A DNA stretch of 64,000 bases from NCBI RefSeq assembly GCF_001641335.1, contig NZ_LVEM01000001.1, forward strand, positions 1,090,580 to 1,154,579, given 5' to 3'. This document shows, one piece after another, positions 50,846 through 59,144 of this stretch. This stretch comes from Bradyrhizobium stylosanthis. GTDB lineage: Bacteria > Pseudomonadota > Alphaproteobacteria > Rhizobiales > Xanthobacteraceae. The notes beneath the pieces are model-generated. The model worked only from the letters and a program-made list of their open reading frames with translations, ran no database searches and was not told where the DNA came from. The number at the start of each line of letters is the position of its first letter. The first letter of the stretch is position 1. A program made the position numbers and the translations under genes.

Positions 50846-53044
50846 CTAGGGCGATGGGGCTGCGGCCGATGCCGTTGGTTCCGCGCTCACTTCGTGTGTC
50901 GTGACGCGCTGCTCGGATTTCGCGGCCATCATGCCGCTGCCCTCGAACCTTGCGCGGTAGACCAGCACGTTCTCTATCACACGCTGGACGTAGTTGCGCG
51001 TCTCGGACAGCGGGATGCGCTCGACCCAGTCGACCGGATCGACTTTGGGATCCCTGGGGTCGCCGCGGGCCTGCACCCATTCGCGCACCCGGCCGCGGCC
51101 GGCATTGTAGCCGGCGAAGGTCATGATCTGGTTGCCGCGATATTCCGACAGCAGCGCGCTGAGCTCGGCTGCGCCCATCTGCGTGTTGTAGACGGGGTCG
51201 GAGACCATCCGGTCCCAGTCATAGGTCAGGCCGAAGCGCTTGGCGGTGTCGCGGCCGGCTTCCGGCGTCACCTGCATCAGACCGACCGCGTTGGCGGGCG
51301 ACTTGTCGCGCTGGTCGAACGAGCTCTCGGTGCGTGCCACCGAATAGATCACGCTGGTTTCGATCGCGGGCGCGACCTGCTTGTGTTCGGGGATGCCGAT
51401 GGTCGGGAAGGCGTAATGGTCGAGCGCAAGCCCGCGCGACAGCGCCGTCTTGCCGACCTCCAGCATCACGCGGGCATCGTTGCGCCGGCCGGCGAGCTCA
51501 CCGAGCGCTTCCAGCGCTGCGACGTCGGTGCTCTCCTTGGCGAAATCCTCGGCGTAGTAGAACGCCATGTCACGCTCGCCGATGCCGTAGAGCATGTCGG
51601 CAGCGCGCACGCGCTCGTCGGTCGGCGGCGTGTCGGCCGAGGCCAAAGCGGGCGAGGGCGCGCGCAACTCGATGCGGTCGATGCCGAGCCTGGCGCGGGC
51701 GAGCTGGCCGTAATAGGCGGTCGGATAGCGCGCCGCAGCCTTGTAGCTCATGCGGGCGTCGGCAGCTGCGCCCATGGCCTCGGCGGCGCGGCCCCGCCAA
51801 TAATGCGCGCGCGACAGCGCGATCGGGTTGACCGAGCCCTCGTCGATCGCGGCGAAATGCACCATCGCCGTCCTGGGATCGTCGAGATAGCGCAGCGCGA
51901 TCCAGCCGCACATGAAATGGTAGTCGATGCGGTAGACTTCCTTTTCCGGCACCGCCGCCGTGCGCACCACGTCGTAGGCGGTCTTGGCCTTGCCCTGGTC
52001 GAGCAGCTTGCGCGCCAGCAGGCGGCGTTCGCGCCACCAGGCATCGGTGTCCTGCGCCGCCATCGTCTCGGGCGCGGCAGCGAGGATCACTTCGGCCGCG
52101 TCGTCGATGCGGTCCTTCTGCAGATGCCATTGCGCGCGGCACAGCACATAGCCGAGATCGCGGCGCGCCTCGGCCGCGACGTCGTCGAGATAGTCCTTGG
52201 CCTTGTTCGCCTTGCCGGTGACGGCGGCGCAGGCCTTCACGATGGCCAGCGCGTCCTCGCCGAGGCGCTTGGCTGCGCGCCTTGCGCCGGCATAGTCCTT
52301 GGCACCGAGGCGCTTGTCCATGCGGGCGCGATGATCGTCGGCGGTGAGGAGATCGCGGAACGCCTCATAGGAATCTTCTTCGCTGCGCTCGGACAATTCG
52401 TCCGTGCGCCAGGCCTCGCGCACCAGCCGTGCGGCCCGGTCGGACTCGCCTTCGCTCAGCAGCACGCGGGCAAGCGCGAACTTGCCCTTGGCGCTGGTCG
52501 GCCGGTCCAGCGTGAATTTGTGCACGGTGGCCGCGTCGGACTTTTCCTGCCACAGCCGGGCCTCGGCGCGGCGGCGGAGCGGGGCGCTGCTCGGCCAGTC
52601 GGGATTGGCGGCGAGGAAGGCGGCGTAGCGCTTGAAATTCGCGGTGCTCTCGGAGTGGCGCAGCATGAACCAGTCGGCGAGCTTTTGTCCCGCCGGATCG
52701 GCGATGCGGTCGCGCGCGGCGCTGGCGTCGTCGCTCTTGCCCCGGCGCGTGAGATCGATGGCGTCCTTCAGCGCGGCGAGGTCGCCGGTGAATGCCGGCG
52801 CGGCCGGCTTCTCCGCAGGCTCGTCGTCCTGCTTCTTCGCCTTGCGCCTGGCCTCGGCGTGCTTGCCGTGACGCGACTTCGCGGCGGCGTGCCGCTGCTT
52901 GCCGGCCTTGCCGGCGGCTTTCGCTTCGTGCGTCTTCTTCGACGCGGACGATTTGTGACTGCTCTTCGCTGCCAGTTCGCACGGGAGAAGGGCCAATGCG
53001 GCCACGGCAACGACACACGCGAGCGAGCGTAGGCACTGGTTCAT
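50846..53044 (-). CDS. Soluble lytic murein transglycosylase (Slt70-like)
   Basis: 732 residues from the ATG at 53044, which has GGGGGACC upstream. A signal peptide (about 1-26) is followed by a Lys/Ala/Ser-rich linker (about 27-85), then a long superhelical TPR-like region. The catalytic domain (about 570-700) has the catalytic Glu in YSVARTESSFDQRDKSPANA, then VGLMQVTPEAG and TFAGYNAGRGRV. It cleaves peptidoglycan between MurNAc and GlcNAc in the periplasm. It is divergent from the nucleotide cyclase gene. Confidence 0.95.
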   Translation of the reverse strand: MNQCLRSLACVVAVAALALLPCELAAKSSHKSSASKKTHEAKAAGKAGKQRHAAAKSRHGKHAEARRKAKKQDDEPAEKPAAPAFTGDLAALKDAIDLTRRGKSDDASAARDRIADPAGQKLADWFMLRHSESTANFKRYAAFLAANPDWPSSAPLRRRAEARLWQEKSDAATVHKFTLDRPTSAKGKFALARVLLSEGESDRAARLVREAWRTDELSERSEEDSYEAFRDLLTADDHRARMDKRLGAKDYAGARRAAKRLGEDALAIVKACAAVTGKANKAKDYLDDVAAEARRDLGYVLCRAQWHLQKDRIDDAAEVILAAAPETMAAQDTDAWWRERRLLARKLLDQGKAKTAYDVVRTAAVPEKEVYRIDYHFMCGWIALRYLDDPRTAMVHFAAIDEGSVNPIALSRAHYWRGRAAEAMGAAADARMSYKAAARYPTAYYGQLARARLGIDRIELRAPSPALASADTPPTDERVRAADMLYGIGERDMAFYYAEDFAKESTDVAALEALGELAGRRNDARVMLEVGKTALSRGLALDHYAFPTIGIPEHKQVAPAIETSVIYSVARTESSFDQRDKSPANAVGLMQVTPEAGRDTAKRFGLTYDWDRMVSDPVYNTQMGAAELSALLSEYRGNQIMTFAGYNAGRGRVREWVQARGDPRDPKVDPVDWVERIPLSETRNYVQRVIENVLVYRARFEGSGMMAAKSEQRVTTHEVSAEPTASAAAPSP

Positions 53045-53367
53045 TGGATGGTCCCCCTGCGAAACCACTACAAACCAAGGTCCGCGACGACATGCGGCTT
53101 GAGAATCAAAAACGACACCAAAACGATGTCACGACATCGTTTCGCATTCCTCACGCTGTCGCAACAATGCGGCAAAATACGGATAGGGCCATGGAACTTC
53201 CGCAAAGGAGAAAAGGGCAGGTGCTTTAACCTTTGTTAACGATTTGGGCTCGCGCGCCGGTTGTGCGCGGTCTGGGGCGTCACGGCAGCCAGATTGCGCG
53301 TGTTCCCGCCGTCAAATCCGGTGTATGAGTTCCCTCAAACCCGTCCTTCAGCCTTTGCCCCGCACCT
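53045..53367. other. Divergent intergenic region between lytic transglycosylase and cyclase genes
   Basis: About 320 bases with no credible gene. It contains a TTAAC direct repeat at 53226-53230 and 53236-53240 within an AT-rich patch, possibly part of a promoter or operator. The part near 53100-53170 also has unusually low GC and several CGATGT/GATGTC-type words. Confidence 0.45.
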
Positions 53368-55104
53368 ATGCCGATTTTCAACCAGTCGATCCGGCGCAAG
53401 ATCGTCGGCATCGCCCTCGGATTGATCGTCCTGATGCTCGTCACCTCGATCCTGTCGATGGTGATGTCGAGCCAGGTCGGCGTCCTCCTGGACGAGCTGA
53501 CCAACCGCTACATCCCCGCCTACGGCGACCTTGCGCGCGCCAATATCCGCTCGCTGGAGCGATCGGTGGCGCTGCGGCGCATGGTCATGATGAAGATGCA
53601 GGAGGCCTCGGACGAGGAGGCCTACGCGGCGCGCCTCAAGGAGTTCGAGGAAGCCGACCGCAGGATCGAGGAAGAGACCTCCGGCGCGCGCAAGCTCATC
53701 AACGAGATCATCGACGACAGCAGGACGCCGTCGGACAATGCCGCGCTGGCGCGGATCGACACCCGCATCGAGACCGCCGTCACCGAGCTGCGCCGCGGCA
53801 TGAACGAGGACCACGCGAGGCTGCTCAGGCAGATCGACGCCAAGCAGATGCCCGAGGCGCGCAGTACGCTCGAGCACCTCGACTTCCTGCGCGACCAGTT
53901 CAACCAGAGGATCGATTCTGTCCGCGGTGACATGCTCAAGCAGGTGTTCGCCTCCACCTCGACGGTGATCCGCCACCAGCATCAGGCCATCATCATCTCG
54001 GCGGTCGTCACCGTCCTCGCGGCGGTCGTCGGCTTCGTCTTTGCGCTGATGGTCAGCAGCGGCATCACGCGGCCGGTGCGGCTGCTGCTCGCCGGCACCC
54101 GCGAGGTCGAGGCCGGGCGCTTCGACAAGACCATTTCGGTGTCGACCCAGGACGAGATCGGCGAGCTCGCGGCCGCCTTCAACCGCATGACCGAGCAGCT
54201 GCGCCACAACGAGCGCGTCCGCGAGACCTTCGGGCGCTATATCGATCCGCGGGTGGTGCAGGGGCTGATCGACCGGCCGGAGGTCGCGATCGACGGCCAG
54301 CGCCGGGTGATGACCATCATGTTCTGCGACATGAGCGGCTTCACCTCGATGAGCGAGGGCATGACGCCGCGCGGCCTCGTCAAGGTGATGAACCACTATT
54401 TCACGGTGATGTCCGCGCCGATCAGGGCGCATCGCGGCATCATCGACAAATATATCGGCGACGCCATCATGGCCTATTGGGGGCCTCCCTTCATCGAGGA
54501 GGACGAGCCGGCGCTGCTCGCCGGCCATGCCGCCATCGACATGGCCGACCAGGTGCCGGCGCTGCAGAAGCAGTTGCCGGACCTGCTCGGCATCCGCGCC
54601 ATGCCCGGTCCCTGCGATCTGCGCATCGGCATCGCCACCGGCGAGGTCCTGACCGGAAGCATCGGCTCCGAGCTGATGATGAGCTTCACCGTGATGGGCG
54701 ACGCCGTGAACCTCGCCTCGCGCCTCGAGCTCGTCAACAAGGTCTACGGTACCCGCATCCTGATCTCGCAGGCCACCGCGGATGCGGTCGGATCGAACCT
54801 CGAGCTGCGCGAGATCGATCGCCTCGCGGTTGCCGGCCAGAGCGCGCCGCAGCCGATCTTCGAGGTGATGAGCAAGGCGCACGGCCTGAGCGTGCCGCAG
54901 GAGGCCTTGCGTACGCACTATGCCGCAGGTCTCGCCGCCTATCGCGCGCAACGTTTCGACGAGGCCCGCAGCGCTTTCGGCGCTGCGCTCGAAGCCGTTC
55001 CCGGCGATGGCCCCTCGCGCACGCTGCTCGATCGCATCGCGCAGTTCGAGGCAAATCCGCCGGACGCGGGATGGGACGGCGCCTGGCGGCTGGAGCAGAA
55101 ATAA
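53368..55104 (+). CDS. Class III adenylate/guanylate cyclase with HAMP domain, membrane-bound
   Basis: 578 residues. A transmembrane helix at about 12-33 and another at about 210-232 enclose a periplasmic helical sensor domain. A HAMP domain (about 233-285) follows, then the cyclase catalytic domain (about 310-490). The metal-binding Asp lies in FCDMSGFTS and in YIGDAIMAYWGPP, which also supplies the substrate Lys. GEVLTGSIGS and the dimer-contact MGDAVNLASRLE are intact. The C-terminal ~80 residues are a TPR-like helical tail (AGLAAYRAQRFDEARSAF). It should make cAMP or cGMP in response to a periplasmic signal. It is a candidate source for the cyclic-nucleotide-binding domain of the glutaminase fusion, but that link is speculation. 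Confidence 0.95.
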   Translation: MPIFNQSIRRKIVGIALGLIVLMLVTSILSMVMSSQVGVLLDELTNRYIPAYGDLARANIRSLERSVALRRMVMMKMQEASDEEAYAARLKEFEEADRRIEEETSGARKLINEIIDDSRTPSDNAALARIDTRIETAVTELRRGMNEDHARLLRQIDAKQMPEARSTLEHLDFLRDQFNQRIDSVRGDMLKQVFASTSTVIRHQHQAIIISAVVTVLAAVVGFVFALMVSSGITRPVRLLLAGTREVEAGRFDKTISVSTQDEIGELAAAFNRMTEQLRHNERVRETFGRYIDPRVVQGLIDRPEVAIDGQRRVMTIMFCDMSGFTSMSEGMTPRGLVKVMNHYFTVMSAPIRAHRGIIDKYIGDAIMAYWGPPFIEEDEPALLAGHAAIDMADQVPALQKQLPDLLGIRAMPGPCDLRIGIATGEVLTGSIGSELMMSFTVMGDAVNLASRLELVNKVYGTRILISQATADAVGSNLELREIDRLAVAGQSAPQPIFEVMSKAHGLSVPQEALRTHYAAGLAAYRAQRFDEARSAFGAALEAVPGDGPSRTLLDRIAQFEANPPDAGWDGAWRLEQK

Positions 55105-55229
55105 GCCGCCCGCTACCGTCGCGACGCCTGCGGCGACGAAAATTGATTCTACTCCATAACGATGTTCGCCGTGACCTATTTCCCGGGCTTAGGTTGAGTG
55201 TCCTTGAGGCGTTTGATGGGGACACGCCG

Positions 55230-55406
55230 ATGACAGAACTTGAGGACAGGCTGGAACGTTTCGAGACGCTCACCGCCGAATGCGAGCTGATCGCCAAGCT
55301 CGCCACCGACAGCACCAAGCGCGAATTCTATCTCAAGCTCGCCGGGCACTATTACGAGCTGGCGAATGAGACGCGCCGCGCGGTCGCGACCAAAGCTGCG
55401 GCTTGA
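55230..55406 (+). CDS. Small helical hypothetical protein
   Basis: 58 residues, ATG start. It is a single amphipathic helix pair with an alternating charge pattern (MTELEDRLERFETLTAE and STKREFYLKLAGHYYELA). It is 125 bases downstream of the cyclase gene on the same strand. Small proteins of this kind are common in Bradyrhizobium; no function known. Confidence 0.65.
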   Translation: MTELEDRLERFETLTAECELIAKLATDSTKREFYLKLAGHYYELANETRRAVATKAAA

Positions 55407-55615
55407 GGCAGGAACGTTAGCGCCGCTTGATGCGGAACCCGTGCGGCACCGCGGGCTTGCGCCTGAAAGCCGTTTTTAACGTTTCGCGTGCATTCTTGAT
55501 CGTGTGCGAGGGACGCCGCGTGGCGTCGTTCCCCGCGATGGGAATGCCGGGGTCCGTTGCGGCGCAGCGTGCCTCGTGGTCGTCACTTTGACCCGTGTTT
55601 CTCTCAGGCGATCCC

Positions 55616-55828
55616 ATGCGTGTTCTGTTGTTGCTCGTGCTTGCGTTCACGATGGCGGCCTGCAACCAGGAGCAGGACATCACCGGCTCGACCGCGGTCT
55701 GTCCGATGCGCAGCTACACCTCGTACAATCCTCGCGACATGAACCAGTGCGTGGCCGCCTGCAAGGCGTGCGACCACGGCAATACGGTCACCTGCACGAC
55801 GTCCTGCAGCCTCAAGGGCGCGCACTGA
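55616..55828 (+). CDS. Small Cys-rich lipoprotein
   Basis: 70 residues from the ATG at 55616. A short signal with a lipobox (FTMAAC) predicts lipidation at Cys17. The mature part has six further Cys in a compact region (VCPMRSY, CVAACKACDHG, TCTTSC), likely disulfide-bonded in the periplasm. No family recognised. The signal and lipobox are clear, so the gene is probably real. Confidence 0.75.
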   Translation: MRVLLLLVLAFTMAACNQEQDITGSTAVCPMRSYTSYNPRDMNQCVAACKACDHGNTVTCTTSCSLKGAH

Positions 55829-55963
55829 GGCGGTTTGCGTGGGATCGCAACGGCGCGGAACTCCGCCCGTCGTTGCGCGGCCGGCGCTGACGGTGCCGAG
55901 ACACCGGAACGATTCACCTGTGTTGATCATTGAAGGGGCGGGCAGGACGCGGAGTCCGATGGA

Positions 55964-56221
55964 ATGGGTATGCTCGATCCCGGACGGTTCCTGGTGTCGT
56001 GCTCGCATTGCGAGGCATGGCCGATGGCGGCCAATGTGAAGCGCTCGAGCTGGTCGGCATCCCCGCACGAGGTCCGCTTCGTGTGCCCGCGCTGCCGTCG
56101 CGAGGAGACCGCGATCATTTCCGCCTCCGGGCAGCTGATGCCGGTCAAGCGCGTTGAAGTCCCGCCGCGGGACGTCACCGCGGCCTGGGCTCAGGCCCAG
56201 CGGCCAAGAGGGCGGGCGTAG
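55964..56221 (+). CDS. Small zinc-ribbon-like hypothetical protein
   Basis: 85 residues from the ATG at 55964 (a second ATG lies 6 bases later). CSHC near the start and CPRCRRE around residue 41 give a C-x2-C plus C-x2-C zinc-ribbon-like pattern. The last four codons and the stop come from the first unit of a 34-bp tandem repeat, so the C-terminus may have been rewritten when the repeat arose. No family recognised. Confidence 0.65.
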   Translation: MGMLDPGRFLVSCSHCEAWPMAANVKRSSWSASPHEVRFVCPRCRREETAIISASGQLMPVKRVEVPPRDVTAAWAQAQRPRGRA

Positions 56222-56306
56222 CGAGCCCGTCTCCAGCGCAAGAGGGCGGGCGTTGCCCGACCGTCTTAGGTGCAAGAGGGCGGGCGTAGCCCGCGCTGAT
56301 CCCGTT
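56205..56306. repeat. Three tandem 34-bp hairpin units
   Basis: Units start at 56205, 56239 and 56273, each with CAAGAGGGCGGGCGTAGC or CAAGAGGGCGGGCGTTGC, a spacing of exactly 34 bases. Each unit also folds into a short hairpin: CGGGC..GCCCG in unit 1, CGGGC-GTT-GCCCG in unit 2 and GCGGGC-GTA-GCCCGC in unit 3. The flanking 16 bases of the units are less similar. Unit 1 overlaps the end of the preceding gene and provides its stop codon. Confidence 0.85.
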
Positions 56307-56369
56307 TTGGAACCCGGCCGATCGTCCGACGTTTCCGCTCCGACATCCAACGCGACCGAGGCCGTGCGA

Positions 56370-56591
56370 ATGATCAGCGAGCACTTCGACACCCGCACCC
56401 GCATCAACATGAAGCTGGCCCTGGACCGGGTCTGCCGCAATCGCCCCGACGGCGAGGTTCATGGCTTCCGCAGATCGGTCGCCGAAAACATCATCCGCTG
56501 TGCGCTGGCAGGCCGGACCGGCATCGGCCAGCTCGTCGACGCTGGCGAGCGGGCCATGATCACGACGCGCGCCGAGCAAGAGCCCGCCTAG
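56370..56591 (+). CDS. Small hypothetical protein
   Basis: 73 residues, ATG start. It reads ISEHFDTRTRINMKLALDRV followed by a region with IIRCALAGRTGIGQLVDAGERAM. It is helical and soluble. It lies after the 34-bp repeats. No family recognised. Confidence 0.6.
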   Translation: MISEHFDTRTRINMKLALDRVCRNRPDGEVHGFRRSVAENIIRCALAGRTGIGQLVDAGERAMITTRAEQEPA

Positions 56592-56663
56592 CACCGGCCG
56601 CTTCTCGCATGCATGTCATATCGAGGCCCCCGGCGGATGTGCTAGGATCGGGACCGGAGATCC

Positions 56664-57245
56664 ATGATGCCCGCCGAAATGCCTTCGCCCGAGATTGATC
56701 GTTTCCGCCTTCGTCCGGTGGCGCCGCGCCTTGCGCCGCTGTTCTGCTTCGCGCTGCTGACCGCGACGTGCGCGCTTGCGAGCTTTGCGCTGGCCTGTGC
56801 GACGCCGTTCGCGGCCTTCGCCGTCGTTGCGGCCGCGGCGCTGCCGCTGCGGCCGGCGCTTCTCGTGGTCGCCGGCGCCTGGCTCGTGAACCAGGGCATC
56901 GGCTTCGGCGCGCTGCATTACCCGATCGACGGCAGCACCATCGCCTGGGGCTTTGTCATCGGCGCGGCGGCGCTGCTGGCGACCGCGGCGGCATCGGCCG
57001 TGCTCCGCACGCTGCCGCAGGGCCGCACGCCGCTGATGCTGGCGATCGCGCTGGTTGCCGCCTATGCGGCCTACGAGCTCGCGCTGCTGGCCGCGACGCC
57101 GTTCCTCGGCGGCGAGGGCGCCTTCACCGCCGCCATCGTGACGCGGCTTGGGTTCCTCAGCGCCGTCTGGCTCGCCGGCCTCGTCGCGGCCTGCGAGATC
57201 GCCCGCCTGCTCGCTCCGTTCGGCCGCAAAGTGCGGAGCGCATGA
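56664..57245 (+). CDS. Membrane protein of unknown function
   Basis: 193 residues with about five or six hydrophobic segments rich in Ala and Leu. Conserved-looking polar positions in membranes include WLVNQGIGFGALHYPIDGST and AWGFVIGAAALL. It resembles small membrane proteins seen near cobalt or vitamin-related genes, but no such gene adjoins it, so I do not assign a role. GACCGGAGATCC precedes the ATG. The next codon is also ATG and could be the start. Confidence 0.65.
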   Translation: MMPAEMPSPEIDRFRLRPVAPRLAPLFCFALLTATCALASFALACATPFAAFAVVAAAALPLRPALLVVAGAWLVNQGIGFGALHYPIDGSTIAWGFVIGAAALLATAAASAVLRTLPQGRTPLMLAIALVAAYAAYELALLAATPFLGGEGAFTAAIVTRLGFLSAVWLAGLVAACEIARLLAPFGRKVRSA

Positions 57246-57252
57246 GCGCCTC

Positions 57253-57444
57253 CTAGCCGCGCCCCGTGCGCGGCTCCAGCCACCTCATGATCACCGCGCA
57301 CGGCGTCTGGCGGCGGCGCGGCAGCCTGTGCCGCTCGCTCGCATCCTGTGCGAAGGCGAGGGCCTGCTGGCTTGATCGGCGCTGTTCGGGGGCACGTGCC
57401 ATCCATTCGCGGATGACGGCGCGCCGTGTCTTCGACTTCAACAT
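57253..57444 (-). CDS. Small basic hypothetical protein
   Basis: 63 residues, rich in Arg. It starts MLKSKTRRAVIREWMARAPEQ and ends AVIMRWLEPRTGRG. I have the impression of similar short basic proteins in Bradyrhizobium (with a conserved MRWLEPRTGR end), which is why I list it. The ribosome binding site is only moderate. The function is unknown. Confidence 0.5.
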   Translation of the reverse strand: MLKSKTRRAVIREWMARAPEQRRSSQQALAFAQDASERHRLPRRRQTPCAVIMRWLEPRTGRG

Positions 57445-57528
57445 GGGAGAGGGCTCCGTAAAGCGGGATCGAGCAGGGCCGGATCAAGCCGTTCGGCTCC
57501 TCCGGCCCCTGCGTGACCGGCGGCGGGC

Positions 57529-57966
57529 CTAGGCTGCCTTTTGCATCGGATAGGCCTGCGAGCGTCGTGCGAGCAGGGCGCTGCCGCAGGGATGTTCGGC
57601 GCCTTGCAGCACGATGAAGCCACGCTTCGCCACTGCGGCGCGAAGGTTGTCCTTCGCTGCCGGCTTCTGCGCGTCGAGCCAGATCACCAGCACGGCGCGC
57701 GGGCCGAGGAAGCCGTCGAGCCAATCCATGGCCGCATCGAGCGCGCCGAGCGGGCGCCGCCGCCAGTCCACCAGGGCTGCGTCGTACTGGGCGGCCGGGA
57801 GGCCGCAATTGCCGGCCGATGCCGCCAGAAAATATCCGCGCCGTTGCAGATCCATCATCAATTCGATGCTCTTCGCACCGACCACGACAATGCGCTGCCC
57901 TGGCGAGCAGCCTGCGAGCGCGATCATGGGGTCAATGATCCTGTCGCCGACCTCTGAGGTAGACAT
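57529..57966 (-). CDS. Hypothetical protein with Rossmann-like features
   Basis: 145 residues. It has alternating hydrophobic strands and helices (QRIVVVGAKSIELMMDL, then YDAALVDWRRR and AVLVIWLDAQ), reminiscent of a small methyltransferase-like Rossmann fold without a full SAM motif. The ending RGFIVLQGAEHPCGSALLAR contains one Cys. No family recognised. About 300 bases of DNA without a gene lie upstream. Confidence 0.6.
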   Translation of the reverse strand: MSTSEVGDRIIDPMIALAGCSPGQRIVVVGAKSIELMMDLQRRGYFLAASAGNCGLPAAQYDAALVDWRRRPLGALDAAMDWLDGFLGPRAVLVIWLDAQKPAAKDNLRAAVAKRGFIVLQGAEHPCGSALLARRSQAYPMQKAA

Positions 57967-58268
57967 GAGTTCACCGGTTCTGTTGGTGTTGCCTGGCAGG
58001 GCTGGCCGAACCTTGCGGGACAGAAGCGGCGGCGTGCCGCGCTGTCGCCTCGTTCGCGTCCCTGCGCTCGGTCGCGCCGACAGGCGTGACCGGCTCGATA
58101 TGTTGCCGGCGGCGATATGATTTCGAGATGAGCGCGGCCGCGATCGTATAGGTTCGGCATAGGACCACTACGCCGCGCCTAGAAACTGGCGGTCCGATCC
58201 CCATCGCATTCAAACATGTCCGCCGTCATGTTCTGACCAATAGATGCAACCCTTTGTGGGAGGTCAGG
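57967..58268. other. Intergenic region
   Basis: About 300 bases between the Rossmann-like gene (minus) and the small plus-strand gene at 58269. I see no convincing gene, repeat or structured element. Confidence 0.4.
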
Positions 58269-58463
58269 ATGCCGGCATATCGCGCCTTCGTCGTCGGACG
58301 GCACAGCGTACCGATCGGCGTGGTTCAGATCGATTGCGCCGACGATGACGCGGCGATCTCCCGCGCCGCCAAGCTCGTCGACAGCCACGATGTGGAGCTC
58401 TGGCAGCGCGATCGCCCGGTCGCGCGCTTCGAAGCGCAGTCCGGACACATGCACCGGAAATAG
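58269..58463 (+). CDS. Small conserved-looking hypothetical protein
   Basis: 64 residues from the ATG with GGGAGGTCAGG upstream. It reads MPAYRAFVVGRHSVPIGVVQ, then DCADDDAAISRAAKLVDSHD and VELWQRDRPVARF. The pattern is a short alpha/beta fold with an acidic loop. I have the impression of homologues across Bradyrhizobium, function unknown. Confidence 0.65.
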   Translation: MPAYRAFVVGRHSVPIGVVQIDCADDDAAISRAAKLVDSHDVELWQRDRPVARFEAQSGHMHRK

Positions 58464-59144
58464 GTCGCGGATAGCGTGTTGCCGGACGGGCAAAACATCT
58501 GACAATTTCGGCGAGGGCCGCGGCGTACTGGATTCCTCGCCTTCGCGGGAATGACAGCGGAGGACGGCGCCATTGCCTCACGCGCCGTCATTGCGAGCGC
58601 AGCAGCCTGCCAAGCACCCAGGCCTCGTAGGGTGGGCAAAGCGTAGCGTGCCCACGTCGATGCGCGTCGTGGCGGGATTGGTGGGCATGGCGCTTTGCGC
58701 CTTTGCCCACCCTACGGCATTGCGCCGCGTCGCTTGCACCTCCAGCCACAAGCGCGACGCGCCCGCGCGAGATATCGACGGGATCGGCGGCGAGGGCGAC
58801 TCAGTTGCGGGTTCGTCCGTCCTTATCGCAAAGCCGCGTGCGTTCTGCGTGTCGAAAAATCTCCAGTTGTGGACCGTCATCTTTGCGAAGGTATCGCGGT
58901 AGCTTTCCCCGTGTCTTCCCGGTAACGATTGTGCCGTCTGCGCAACACTCACGGTGGATTTAACCCTCATCACGGGTCGTTCGCATCAGCGCCGCTTTTT
59001 GGCCACACCCGAACATGAATAAAATCACTCTAAGTTTTAGGCAGCGGCGATCCATCAGGCGGCAACGGGAAATCCCAAGGTCGATTCAAATCTTGGCTCT
59101 GATTTTTCGGGTCTGAAAGGGTTGACCGGGGAAACTGGTTTGCG
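58464..59144. other. Long intergenic region upstream of ilvD
   Basis: About 680 bases. It contains the inverted repeat at 58626-58717 and then about 430 bases with no convincing gene. A small upstream open frame (59016-59117) lies just before ilvD. Several plus-strand frames here are artefacts of the repeat. The ilvD promoter must lie in the 58720-59140 part. Confidence 0.5.
58626..58717. repeat. Inverted repeat, copy 1 (CGTAGGGTGGGCAAAGCG type)
   Basis: CGTAGGGTGGGCAAAGCG with its following GTGCCCAC (left arm from 58626) is complementary to GTGGGCA..CGCTTTGCGCCTTTGCCCACCCTACG (right arm to 58716). I recognise this as one of the most common dispersed repeats of Bradyrhizobium. A second copy lies at 61687-61777. 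Confidence 0.88.

Noticed and set aside
50894..53032. 712-residue plus-strand frame opposite the lytic transglycosylase
   Set aside because: Antisense to a gene with an intact catalytic domain; no motif seen.
55417..55683. 88-residue minus-strand frame ahead of the small lipoprotein gene
   Set aside because: It overlaps the start and promoter of a better-supported gene and shows no convincing start or family; a short real gene ending in PHGFRIKRR cannot be wholly excluded.
56205..56306. 34-bp repeats as a CRISPR array
   Set aside because: The units are contiguous with no regular spacers and only three copies, with no cas genes nearby.
58573..58902. 109-residue plus-strand frame before ilvD
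   Set aside because: Its first half is a translation of the dispersed inverted repeat and the rest has no similarity to a known family.
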